A stretch of 64,000 nt of DNA from the NCBI GenBank assembly GCA_039934035.1, contig JBDTMZ010000072.1, forward strand, positions 34,930-98,929, in the 5' to 3' direction. The notes below the pieces were generated by a model. The model searched no databases. It worked only from the letters and a program-made list of their open reading frames with translations, and was not told where the DNA came from. Of the stretch, positions 17,960-28,934 are shown one piece after another. Position numbers and translations under genes: made by a program. Position 1 is the stretch's first letter. Each line of letters starts with the position of its first letter. Source of the DNA: Solibacter sp039934035. GTDB taxonomy: Bacteria > Acidobacteriota > Terriglobia > Bryobacterales > Bryobacteraceae.

Positions 17960-18755
17960 GGGCGACACCATCTTCCGCACGGCGCGCACGCTGGAGCGCG
18001 CCATCGGCGGACAGACCGTCACGCGCTTCGAAAGTGTACTTCCCAGGTTGTCGCGTGTCGATGAAGACAGACCGCTGACCGGCCGCACGGTCGAGAAGGT
18101 GCAAGCCCAAGGCAAGTGGCTGCTGATTCACTTTTCGGGCGACCTGGTGCTGCTGACGCACATGCTCATGAGCGGCAGTTGGCACATTTATCGCCCCGGA
18201 GAAACATGGCAGCGCAGCCGGTACCACATGCGGATCGTGATCGAAACGCCGGCGATGCTGGCAGTGGCATTCAATGTGCAGAGGGCCGAATTTCATAGCG
18301 CTGCCTCGCTGGCCAGGCGAGAAGGATTCAACGCGCTCGGACCCGACGTTCTGTCGCCGGATTTCGACGAAGCGGCGGCGATCGCAAACCTGGCCGCGCG
18401 CGGAGAGATGGAAGTGGGTCCGGCGCTGCTCAATCAAGCCGCACTGGCGGGAATCGGCAACGTGTTCAAGAGTGAGATTGCATTTGCGTGCGGCATCAAT
18501 CCGTTTCGCGAGGTGGCGACGTTGACGCCGATGGATCTGGCCGAGCTGGTTGCGACGGCGCGCAAATTCATGCGGGCGAACGTGCTGGAGACTTCGGGTC
18601 ACATTCGCACGACCGGGAGTACGGCATTGGAGAAGTTCCTGTGGGTATACCGGCGGGCGGGAGAGCCTTGCCGCCGCTGCGGCACGCCCATTCGCACCGC
18701 CAAACATACGGCGGACGCCCGGGTCACGTTCTGGTGTCCGGTCTGCCAGAAGTAG
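17952..18755 (+). CDS. nei: Endonuclease VIII / Fpg-family DNA glycosylase
   Basis: A 267-residue protein starting MPEGDTIFRTARTLERA. The N-terminal Pro-Glu pair is the catalytic nucleophile and acid of the Fpg/Nei family, and MPEGDT is typical of Nei (oxidised pyrimidine) enzymes. A helix-two-turn-helix segment is at NQAALAGIGNVFKSEIAF. The C-terminal zinc finger is complete (CRRCGTPI, then CPVCQK). It overlaps lhr by 8 bases; repair glycosylase and helicase are probably made together. Confidence 0.93.
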   Translation: MPEGDTIFRTARTLERAIGGQTVTRFESVLPRLSRVDEDRPLTGRTVEKVQAQGKWLLIHFSGDLVLLTHMLMSGSWHIYRPGETWQRSRYHMRIVIETPAMLAVAFNVQRAEFHSAASLARREGFNALGPDVLSPDFDEAAAIANLAARGEMEVGPALLNQAALAGIGNVFKSEIAFACGINPFREVATLTPMDLAELVATARKFMRANVLETSGHIRTTGSTALEKFLWVYRRAGEPCRRCGTPIRTAKHTADARVTFWCPVCQK

Positions 18756-18826
18756 CGGCGGCGTCGAAGTGACACGATGAGGAGCCGCGGCCCACGTGTC
18801 GCCCACTTGCGTTGTATGATCTAACA

Positions 18827-19162
18827 ATGTCAGTCGAAGCCAGAGAACTGGAAACTGGAATTACGGTGATCACGATTTCGGGACGCCTCGCCATGGGCGG
18901 CGATACCGAACGGCTGGATGCCGCGGTGAAGGGTCTGCTGCAACGCGACAAGAAGAAGTTCGTTCTCGACATCACCACGCTCGATTACGTGGATAGTTCC
19001 GGCATCGGCATGCTGGTCTCGTGCCTGACGAACGTGAAGAAGGCTGGGGGCGACCTGAAACTGGTGGGCGCCAACCCGCGCATCCGCCGCATTTTGGCAA
19101 TGACGGGCGTCGAATCGATGATGCCGATGTTCAATACCCTGGCCGAGGCCACCACGGCGTAG
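18827..19162 (+). CDS. STAS-domain anti-sigma factor antagonist
   Basis: A 111-residue single-domain protein starting MSVEARELETGITVITISG. The phosphorylatable serine loop is DYVDSSGIGMLV near residue 57. Length and fold match SpoIIAA/RsbV-type antagonists, which release a sigma factor by binding its kinase anti-sigma factor. No partner kinase is nearby. A second STAS protein is encoded at 10979-11386. Convergent with msrA, 6 bases apart. Confidence 0.92.
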   Translation: MSVEARELETGITVITISGRLAMGGDTERLDAAVKGLLQRDKKKFVLDITTLDYVDSSGIGMLVSCLTNVKKAGGDLKLVGANPRIRRILAMTGVESMMPMFNTLAEATTA

Positions 19163-19168
19163 GGCGCG

Positions 19169-19702
19169 TTACGCGCTTTTGCGTTTGCGGGCGAAGTGCT
19201 CGCGGAACTTGCGCACTTTCGGCGCGACCACGAACGAGCAGTACCCCTGATTGGGATTGTTCGCGAAGTACCGCTGGTGGTAGTCTTCCGCGATATAGAA
19301 GGTTTCGGCCGGCTTGACCTGCGTAACGATGGGCCGCCCATCGGGGTCCGCCTGATTCAACTCCGCGATGGTCGCCAGCGCCGTTTTACGCTGTTCGTCA
19401 CTGTGGGTGAAGATCGCCGAGCGGTATTGCGAGCCCACGTCGTTGCCCTGCCGGTCCATGGACGCCGGGTCGTGAATGGAAAAGAAGACTTCGAGGATGT
19501 CGCGATAGCTGGTTACGGCGGGATCGAAGGTCACCTGCACCACCTCGACGTGGCCCGTCATTCCGGTGCACACGGCGTGGTAGTCCGGATTTGGCACATG
19601 CCCGCCCATGTAGCCGGACTCCACGGACGTCACGCCCTGCATCTCGTCGTACACTGCTTCCAGACACCAGAAGCAGCCCCCTCCAAGTGTTGCGGTTTCC
19701 AT
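19169..19702 (-). CDS. msrA: Peptide methionine-S-sulfoxide reductase
   Basis: A 177-residue protein starting METATLGGGCFWCLEAVYDE. GCFWC holds catalytic Cys10, and YRSAIF, EDYHQ and YFANNPNQGYC are further MsrA signatures. It repairs the S-epimer of oxidised methionine in proteins, recycled by thioredoxin. Length is normal for a stand-alone MsrA. No msrB is visible nearby. Confidence 0.97.
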   Translation of the reverse strand: METATLGGGCFWCLEAVYDEMQGVTSVESGYMGGHVPNPDYHAVCTGMTGHVEVVQVTFDPAVTSYRDILEVFFSIHDPASMDRQGNDVGSQYRSAIFTHSDEQRKTALATIAELNQADPDGRPIVTQVKPAETFYIAEDYHQRYFANNPNQGYCSFVVAPKVRKFREHFARKRKSA

Positions 19703-19821
19703 ATTCTCACTGTAGACTACCGGCGCTCCTGGAATGGTACGCGGACGGACGAGGGGTGGGCGACATTACGTAGGAGGCTCACGAAATGTCGGGCCAATCG
19801 AAAAACACCTGGCGTGACGGC

Positions 19822-19880
19822 GAGTCTCACGAACTTTCATTCGGGATGGGTTGGAACGCTCCGTTACCCTCGCGTCTCGG
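19822..19880. repeat. Diverged copy of the dispersed intergenic repeat
   Basis: GAGTCTCACGAA, then ATTCGG, GGAACGCTCC and CTCGCGTCTC occur in the same order and nearly the same spacing as in the copy at 20906-20962, with several differences between. It lies between msrA and the DapA-like gene. Confidence 0.5.
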
Positions 19881-19913
19881 CTTGGGTCGTAAGTTGCGAG
19901 GCACGCGATAATG

Positions 19914-20804
19914 TCACTTCTTGAGGGTCCACGCCAGGACACGGTCGAGGGCGGCGGAGGTGGCGGCATCGAGTTTGGCGCCGGGCAGCCGGATATCGGC
20001 GCACTCGATGACGCCGCGGCGGCGCAGGACTTCTTTGCGGATCGCCATTCCCAAACCTTCCTGAAATTCGAAGCGCATCAACGGTACGAACGGATAGAAC
20101 GCCTCGGCGGCAGCGTCCAGATCGCCGCTGTGGAACAGCTTGACGATCTTCACGAGAATTTCCGGATAGGCGAAACCGGTCATCGCTCCGGTGGCGCCGG
20201 CCATGAGTTCCTCCAGGAGAAATACGCCGCCGAGTCCGCCGAAAACTCCCACTTCCAAGCCCTGCGCCACTTCGCGGATGCGGGACGTCTTGAAGGGCGT
20301 CGGCGGATCCTCCAGCTTGATTGTGTTGGCGGCAGGCACTTCGCGCGCGATCCGCACAAGAAGGGCAGGTTCCATGGTGAAGCCGGAGACCGGCGGGAAA
20401 TCCTGAATGACGATGGGAATTTCGACCGCTGCCGCGACGGCCGCAAAATGCCGCACGACCGCATCCGAATTCAGTTTGGGAGCGCGCGGCGGACTGATCA
20501 TCACGGCATCCGCGCCGGTGTCCCTGGCGAAGCGGGTGTAATCGATGCAGGTGCGCACGCCATCCGCCGTCGCGCCCGCCACCACGCGCACGCGTCGGTT
20601 GGCGTGCCGGACCACCGTCTCCAAAATCTGCTTGCGCTCGCCGTCATTCATGCGGGCCACTTCGCTGGTGACGCCGAGGGCGGTAAGTCCGCTGACTCCT
20701 GCCCCGATGAACAGGTCTACGATGCGCTTCAGACTCTCCAGATCTACGTCGCCGGTCGCGGTAAAGGGGGTCGGCAGGACGGAATACACGCCTTCGAGCT
20801 TCAA
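19914..20804 (-). CDS. DapA / N-acetylneuraminate lyase superfamily aldolase or dehydratase
   Basis: A 296-residue class I aldolase-fold protein, full length, starting MKLEGVYSVLPTPFTATGDV. The Schiff-base lysine is in NTIKLEDPP near residue 161, and GVTSEVARM corresponds to the pyruvate carboxylate-binding GxTGE-type loop. The position usually occupied by the catalytic tyrosine of DapA (LYNVP) reads IQDFPP here, so it is unlikely to be the lysine-pathway enzyme. Members with this variation include sugar-acid dehydratases and aldolases. No catabolic genes surround it, so the substrate is unknown. Confidence 0.85.
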   Translation of the reverse strand: MKLEGVYSVLPTPFTATGDVDLESLKRIVDLFIGAGVSGLTALGVTSEVARMNDGERKQILETVVRHANRRVRVVAGATADGVRTCIDYTRFARDTGADAVMISPPRAPKLNSDAVVRHFAAVAAAVEIPIVIQDFPPVSGFTMEPALLVRIAREVPAANTIKLEDPPTPFKTSRIREVAQGLEVGVFGGLGGVFLLEELMAGATGAMTGFAYPEILVKIVKLFHSGDLDAAAEAFYPFVPLMRFEFQEGLGMAIRKEVLRRRGVIECADIRLPGAKLDAATSAALDRVLAWTLKK

Positions 20805-20905
20805 TTCAATGCCTCCGTTTGGTGTGCAGGTACTTTGAATACTCTAGCGGGTGCGCAGGCGCGGTTCAAGAAGCTCGCGTTGTAGGAGATTAAAGGAGCG
20901 CGTTG

Positions 20906-20962
20906 GAGTCTCACGAATGTGATTCGGCGGGAACGCTCCCTCACGGTCGCGTCTCTGATTGG
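20906..20962. repeat. Best copy of the dispersed intergenic repeat
   Basis: Starts GAGTCTCACGAATGTGATTC and continues to GGGAACGCTCCCTCACGGTC and GCGTCTCTGATTGG. The GGGAACGCTCCC portion is a near-palindrome. A shared block with the copy at 25005 is nearly identical over about 34 bases. Confidence 0.7.
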
Positions 20963-21005
20963 TGGTTGCGGACTGGGTTGTTGCAGACTGGGTTGTTGCG
21001 GACCC
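20961..21005. repeat. Three tandem copies of a 15-bp unit
   Basis: The unit GGTTGTTGCGGACTG occurs at 20961-20975 (one mismatch), 20976-20990 (one mismatch) and 20991-21005 (last bases differ). It lies just upstream of the DUF3788 gene and abuts the dispersed repeat. The array is short and its unit length keeps reading frame. Confidence 0.75.
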
Positions 21006-21045
21006 CGCTGTTGCATTCATGGCGTTATACTCGCGAGCGAATACT

Positions 21046-21450
21046 ATGTCGCCCAACGCCTTCATCGGGAGCACGCAGCCGCCCACCGATGACGAACTCA
21101 CCGCCAAGCTCGGCGCCGCCCGCGCCTGGTGGGATGAAGTGATTACCTCGCTGGCCCTCCCCGCCGCCGAGTGGAATTCCTACTCGCTGAAGGCTGGATG
21201 GTCTCTCAAACTCAAACAGGGAAAGCGCACCATTATTTATCTTTCGCCGTGCGAAGGCAGTTTCCGCGTCGCCTTTATTTTGGGACCGAAAGCCGTCGCC
21301 GCGGCGCACGAGCAGCGCCTGGCGAAAGCCTTACTGAAATTGATCGACGAATCGCCACGCTATCCGGAGGGCACCGGTGTCCGCCTGGACGTCAATTCGC
21401 GGAAACACCTACCGGCCATCCAAAAGCTGGCGGCTCTCAAGATGGCGTAA
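21046..21450 (+). CDS. DUF3788-family protein
   Basis: 134 residues from ATG 21046 (MSPNAFIGSTQPPTDDELTA). DUF3788 proteins begin with this proline-rich lead followed by a compact alpha/beta domain, seen here as EWNSYSLKAGWSLKLKQGKR and TIIYLSPCEGSFRVAFILG. The fold is thought to relate to YdhG/DUF1801-type ligand or iron-binding domains; function is not established. Longer in-frame starts at 20959 and 21019 would translate the 15-bp tandem repeat and look unlikely. Confidence 0.8.
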   Translation: MSPNAFIGSTQPPTDDELTAKLGAARAWWDEVITSLALPAAEWNSYSLKAGWSLKLKQGKRTIIYLSPCEGSFRVAFILGPKAVAAAHEQRLAKALLKLIDESPRYPEGTGVRLDVNSRKHLPAIQKLAALKMA

Positions 21451-21486
21451 GCGGGTTACCCGGTTCTTGATTGCCCGCTTCCTGAT

Positions 21487-22455
21487 TTACCCGAGCTTCT
21501 TGCGAGTGAAGGGCTTCGCAAAAGCTGCCGGGGGATTGTGCGCCGTGGTGGTGGATGCTTTCTTGTACGCTTCCAGCGCCTTTTCCTTCTGCCCCAGTTT
21601 TTCGTAGGTCATGCCCAGGAGGCACTGCAGGAAGGGATCGGCGGCGTTCTGCCCGATGGCCACGGCCTTCTCCAGATCTGCCTGCGCCGTTTTCAGGTCG
21701 CCCGTGTAGAGCGCCACGTAGCCGGTGAGGTAAGGGAAGAAGCGGGCCTGCTGTTCCGCCATTTTAGGATCGCCATCCAGCGCGGCCTTGGCGGCGGCCA
21801 CATGCTTCTGGGCCTCTGCCTTATTGCCCTTGCGGGCCTCGATGCGCGCCAGCGCATGCTCCAGGCGGAAGACCCAGATGCTCTTGGGATGGGTCTGATT
21901 GCCCGGCTCCCTGGCTCCCAGTTCCGCGCCTTTGCGATACCACTTCTCGGCTGCGTTGAGATCTCCCGCATCGATGCAAACGCGAGCCGCTTCATTGGCC
22001 AATTCGCCCTGCTGAAAGAAGGCGTCCTGCGGATCGCTTTTTTCGCGGGTGACGTGATAGGCGATCGCCATCTCCTCGTACTTCACGGTATTCGCGCAGT
22101 CGCCGTCAAACGCGTACGACATCGCCATGGCCCGTTGGGCTGACGCTTTGGCGGCGGCATCGGGCGCCCCATCGATCGCCTTTTGGAAATGCTTCCGTGC
22201 CTCGGCCCCTTTGCCCATCAGGTCGAGCACCGTGCCGGCCGCATTGTTGGCTGGCAGCGAATTGGGATTGGCGGACAGTTCCTTCTGATAGACCGCGAGG
22301 GCAGCCTCGAATTTTCCCTCGCGCATGGCCTCTTGCGCCTGGCGCATGAATTCGGGTTGAGGCCCTCCGCGCCCGCCCTGCGGCGGCTGCGCGCACACTA
22401 CGGCGGACGACAGGGCGGCCGTCAAGATGAGTCGAAGGGTTAATTTTGCTGACAT
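21487..22455 (-). CDS. Secreted TPR-repeat protein
   Basis: 322 residues from MSAKLTLRLILTAALSSAVV, a signal peptide probably cut after VVCA. A Gly/Pro-rich stretch follows (PPQGGRGGPQPE), then tetratricopeptide repeats: AMREGKFEAALAVYQKEL and LGQKEKALEAYKKAS are clear examples, with about five or six more degenerate ones. Probably a periplasmic protein-interaction scaffold. The start could be 24 bases earlier. The neighbour downstream of its promoter side is the CxxCH protein; operon linkage is not evident. Confidence 0.82.
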   Translation of the reverse strand: MSAKLTLRLILTAALSSAVVCAQPPQGGRGGPQPEFMRQAQEAMREGKFEAALAVYQKELSANPNSLPANNAAGTVLDLMGKGAEARKHFQKAIDGAPDAAAKASAQRAMAMSYAFDGDCANTVKYEEMAIAYHVTREKSDPQDAFFQQGELANEAARVCIDAGDLNAAEKWYRKGAELGAREPGNQTHPKSIWVFRLEHALARIEARKGNKAEAQKHVAAAKAALDGDPKMAEQQARFFPYLTGYVALYTGDLKTAQADLEKAVAIGQNAADPFLQCLLGMTYEKLGQKEKALEAYKKASTTTAHNPPAAFAKPFTRKKLG

Positions 22456-22524
22456 GGCGAAGATCATTATCCCACGCAAAAATGGGCTGGAATCATGATC
22501 TTTCGACTACGGGAAACGGGGCAG

Positions 22525-23742
22525 TCAGCGGGCGCGAAAATAGTCCGGCAGGAGCTTTTTGGTATCGCGCAAGATCTCGAGGACGGCGCGGCGCTCGGCT
22601 TCGGGAAGCTTGGATGGGGCCGCTCCCGCGAGGCTGTCGTACACGCGGCGCCACACCTTCTCGCGCGCCGGCGCGGGCAGCGCGTCGAACTGTTCGCTAT
22701 AGACCAGATAGCTGCAGCGGTACTGGAACATGCGCGTCCGCAGGTCAAAATCGCGCAGGGAGCGTCCCGCCTTGTCGCGTATCGCGGCCGCCGCGAAGGC
22801 AGTCGCGAATTCTCTGCTGCCCTGCACTGCGTCCGTCAACGGAGCTTCGTCCTCGAAGAAGATGGCCTTCACCAATTCCTCCACTGTAGGATCGATATCG
22901 CGCCCCAGGCGGCTCTCCCACCCCAGGCGAGTGACCAGGTTGGTGAAGCGGATCTCATGCTCGAACGTCATGAGCGAGACGATGTCGCTGGTGCCGGTGA
23001 GATACGTGGGCGTATCGAAGAAGCGGTCGAGCGATTCGACATTGGAGCCAGCGGCGTGATCGTACTCGGGCGCGTCCCGGTCGGTGACCGTCTGATTTCC
23101 CATATGGTGCTGCTTGCCCGAGAGTCCGGTAACGTACCATCCGCCCCAGCGCTGATCGAGGGGGCTGCGATAGTCAGTCAGAAAAGATTTGGCATTTCCT
23201 AGAGCCTGCCCGGTGCGGTCGGCATGCACGGAACGCAGGACGAGGCCGGGCACGCCGAGCGTGGAGGCGCCATGGTGGCACTGTATGCATTCTTCCCTGC
23301 GAACGAGGCGCTGATTCGGCGACTGTTCCTGATCGAGCGAGTAGAAGACGATGCCCTGTTTGGGATCGGTGGCAGCGATTTCCAGGACGTCGCCACCGCG
23401 GACGAAGCCGATGGAGATATCGGCGGAATGGTAGAGCGCGCGGGGGGTTCGAGGAGCGATGCGATGGGCCTGGAAGCTGGTCTTCGAGAAGACAAGAACC
23501 TGCGAAGATACCGGAACATCCAGGGCCTTGAGGAGGGAGATGAGGTAGCCGAAATCGCGGTGGTAGGAGAGCTTGAGTTCGCCCGAACGCAGCCGTGCAT
23601 CGAGCTGTGTAGCGCGGTCAAGCGTGGGAGCGGTTGCGTAACGAATTGCCGGATCGTCCAACGGTAGCAGCGTCGAATCGATCCCCCCCAGCAGGATACC
23701 GGCAACAAGGGCGGCGCCTGCAAATCGAAGTGCCCAGTTCAA
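22525..23742 (-). CDS. Exported mono-heme c-type protein of unknown function
   Basis: 405 residues, starting MNWALRFAGAALVAGILLGG, a hydrophobic export signal or anchor. A single heme-attachment motif, CIQCHHG, lies near residue 157. The rest has no known domain by eye; VFEHE-like MTFEHEIRF and WGGWYVTGLSG are conserved-looking. Such proteins are frequent in Acidobacteriota and Planctomycetota and often carry one or more CxxCH in the periplasm. Possible role in electron transfer or as a peroxidase-like enzyme; unproven. Confidence 0.78.
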   Translation of the reverse strand: MNWALRFAGAALVAGILLGGIDSTLLPLDDPAIRYATAPTLDRATQLDARLRSGELKLSYHRDFGYLISLLKALDVPVSSQVLVFSKTSFQAHRIAPRTPRALYHSADISIGFVRGGDVLEIAATDPKQGIVFYSLDQEQSPNQRLVRREECIQCHHGASTLGVPGLVLRSVHADRTGQALGNAKSFLTDYRSPLDQRWGGWYVTGLSGKQHHMGNQTVTDRDAPEYDHAAGSNVESLDRFFDTPTYLTGTSDIVSLMTFEHEIRFTNLVTRLGWESRLGRDIDPTVEELVKAIFFEDEAPLTDAVQGSREFATAFAAAAIRDKAGRSLRDFDLRTRMFQYRCSYLVYSEQFDALPAPAREKVWRRVYDSLAGAAPSKLPEAERRAVLEILRDTKKLLPDYFRAR

Positions 23743-23871
23743 ACCTCCATTTTATCACCGGCTCGTCGACACGACTTGAAAAGCCGCTTCCGTGCCCGGA
23801 AATAATTGAGGATCGGCGAGGCTTCGCGTCAACAGGCTGCTCTGGTAAATTGCCCTGATGACTCGGCGTAG

Positions 23872-24783
23872 CTAATTGTCTGTTGGCGTCTTGTTGACGG
23901 AATCGACAATGATCACATCGATCGGGGCCTTGCGCGGTTCCATTTTCAGTCCGGCACTCTGTAACTGGCGGAAGAGTTGCTCGTCAGAAGCGCCTTCCAG
24001 AAGCCGCAGCGCCTCGGGCGGAAGCTGCACGCCGGCGTAAATTGCGGAGCGGATTAAGAGCGCCCGGTAATCTTCCGGCGTAAGTTCCACGGTGATGTCG
24101 TAGGTGCCGGTCAGTCCGGTCTGATCGACGACAGGCCGTTCGACAAAACGGGAAAGCATGTCGGTCATTTGCGCCATGCTGATTTTGCGCGCCTCAATTT
24201 TGTTGTCGGCGAAACTGAAATAGGCGCCGCGTCCGAACTTCACGGTGGTGCCGTTGCGGCCACCGGTGGCCTGCACGTTGGTAGCGCCGCGTCCACCGCC
24301 CGCGTCGGACGTGTCTTCGTCGAGCGGCGATTCCTTCATTTTCAGTCCGTTCCTGGCTACCACCAGGGCATAGACCGGCACTTCTTTGGCCCCACGGTGC
24401 GTTTTAAGTTGGAAGCGCTGCTCGAGTAACGTCTGTAACATCTCGGGGACTTGCTCGCGCGTCACTCCCGCCGGGATGGTGGCGTGAATGTCATAGCGCT
24501 CAGCGCCCATCCAATCGGGGCCTATGATCTGGTGGTCCTTCACGCGGTACGCAACGCGGGTGAGTTCTTTCAACGAGAAATACGAGATGTGCGCCTGAGC
24601 GCCATCGATCTGCACACCGATGTGCACCTGCGCGATGTTGGCGGCATCGATTGGGGCGGCGGGCTTGATGGATGCCACCTCGAATTCCGGCCGTGCCGGG
24701 GTGGCGGGGCTCTGGGCAAGCAAGAAAGTGGAGGCGCAAGCACCCAGGATTGCGCTGCGGAGCATAGTCATGGCGTTAGACAC
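23872..24783 (-). CDS. TIGR03435-family exported protein
   Basis: 303 residues with signal peptide (MLRSAILGACASTFLLAQ; start either 24783 or ATG 24771). Family hallmarks: FEVASIKPA after the signal, YDIHATIPAG, then LLEQRFQLKTHRGAKEVPVYAL and FVERPVVDQTGLTGTYDI, ending with PIDVIIVDSVNKTPTDN. This family is strongly expanded in Solibacter and relatives; its biochemical role is unknown. A ruined second member fused to an M56 peptidase lies at 51038-52239. Confidence 0.93.
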   Translation of the reverse strand: MSNAMTMLRSAILGACASTFLLAQSPATPARPEFEVASIKPAAPIDAANIAQVHIGVQIDGAQAHISYFSLKELTRVAYRVKDHQIIGPDWMGAERYDIHATIPAGVTREQVPEMLQTLLEQRFQLKTHRGAKEVPVYALVVARNGLKMKESPLDEDTSDAGGGRGATNVQATGGRNGTTVKFGRGAYFSFADNKIEARKISMAQMTDMLSRFVERPVVDQTGLTGTYDITVELTPEDYRALLIRSAIYAGVQLPPEALRLLEGASDEQLFRQLQSAGLKMEPRKAPIDVIIVDSVNKTPTDN

Positions 24784-25004
24784 GAGTTTAGCTGGAAAAC
24801 GTTCACGGAAATCACGCGGGGCGTCGCGGGCGTTGCTTCGGAGAGATCGACTTGATCACTAACTGGGCGGGCGCCAAGGGGTCGATCCCCGATTCGGCGC
24901 GCCGCAGGGCGATTCGCCGGGAAAGGGGCGGTCGAGTTGCGGCGTCACGGCCTCCGGCATGGGGGGCATGCACATGGCGCGGAAGGTGAGTTGGGCATGG
25001 GGAA

Positions 25005-25053
25005 GGGAACGCTCCCTCACGGTCGAGCCTCTGATTGGGTCTCTCTGATTGGG
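25005..25053. repeat. Copy of the dispersed intergenic repeat with a partial duplication
   Basis: GGGAACGCTCCCTCACGGTC at 25005 is followed by GAGCCTCTGATTGGG and a second TCTCTCTGATTGGG immediately after. It nearly matches 20929-20962. The 325-bp gap between the TIGR03435 gene and the nucleotidyltransferase holds nothing else that I recognise. Confidence 0.7.
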
Positions 25054-25162
25054 CGAATTGACTTTGCGCCGCCGGAAAGGCTAAATTGACGTGCATTGAG
25101 AGGGCCGTATTCCGTCTGCTGAAGCCATTCAGAAGAGATTCGCCGCCGCGCTCGAGGACTTA

Positions 25163-26036
25163 GTGGCGCAGGTGCGCAAGGACCGCTCGATTCTGGCCGC
25201 GATCCTCTGCGGCAGCCTGTCCCACGACACGGTGTGGGAGAAGTCCGATATCGACCTCGCACTGGTGACGATCGACGATAAGAAGCTGGATCGCGCCAGC
25301 ATCTCTTTGTACGCGGACGGGGTGAATGTACACGCCTTTCTGCTGCCGCGCGCCGAGTTCCGCAAAACCGTAGAGGGGGCGGTCCGAAACTCGTTCATGC
25401 ACTCGCTGCTGGCGAAGGGGCGCCTGCTGTACACGCACGACGAGACCATCGCCGCGCTGTGCGCGCGCCTGCACGAGATCGGCGAGCGGGACAGCCGATT
25501 GCAGCTTTTCGGCGCAGCGGCACACGCGCTGAGCTGCATCGACAAAGCGCACAAGTGGCTGGTGACGCGCGGCGATCTGGACTACTGCGCACTCTGGATT
25601 TTGTATGCCGCCACGCCCCTGGCGCAAATCGAAGTGATCAGCGCGCGCGAACTGGTGGGCCGCGAGGTCATCCTGGATGCCATGAAGTTGAATCCGGGGT
25701 TCTTCACGCAGATCTACACCGGCATGCTGAACGCGAAGAAGACTCGTAAGGCCGTGGAAGCGGCGCTGCAGGCAATCGATCGCTACGTGGCGGAGCGCAC
25801 TTCCGCGCTTTTCGACCCGCTCCTGGAACATCTGAAGGAAGTGGCGGAGGCGCGTTCGGCCACGGAGATCGAAGCCCATTTCAAACGCAATTTCAATATT
25901 AGTAATGTAACCATGTCCTGCGAGTATCTGTCGGACCGGGGCTTGATCGGCAAGGCATCCACTGCCGTGCAACTTACGAAGATGAGTAACATCATGGTGC
26001 AGGAACTGGCGTTCGTTCATTTAGGGGAAGAGCCCG

Positions 26037-26047
<11 letters not shown>
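25163..26047 (+). CDS. Nucleotidyltransferase-domain protein
   Basis: 294 residues from GTG 25163, preceded by GAGG at good spacing. LCGSLSHDTVWEKSDIDLAL (about residues 15-34) is the nucleotidyltransferase active site: glycine-serine plus two aspartates that hold metal. The rest is helical and resembles HEPN-like or KNTase C-terminal helical regions, as in aminoglycoside or tRNA-type nucleotidyltransferases. The frame stays open upstream to 25100 and the translated residues (IPSAEAIQKRFAAALEDL) look real, implying a possible non-standard ATT start at 25109. The last 11 bases overlap uvrA, so the two are probably one operon. Confidence 0.83.
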
Positions 26048-28925
<2,878 letters not shown>

Positions 28926-28934
28926 GCTCGAAGT

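Noticed and set aside
24885..24910. Short stretch GGGGTCGATCCCCGATTCGG resembling a tRNA T-arm
   Set aside because: No anticodon arm, D-arm or acceptor stem lies at the proper distance on either side.
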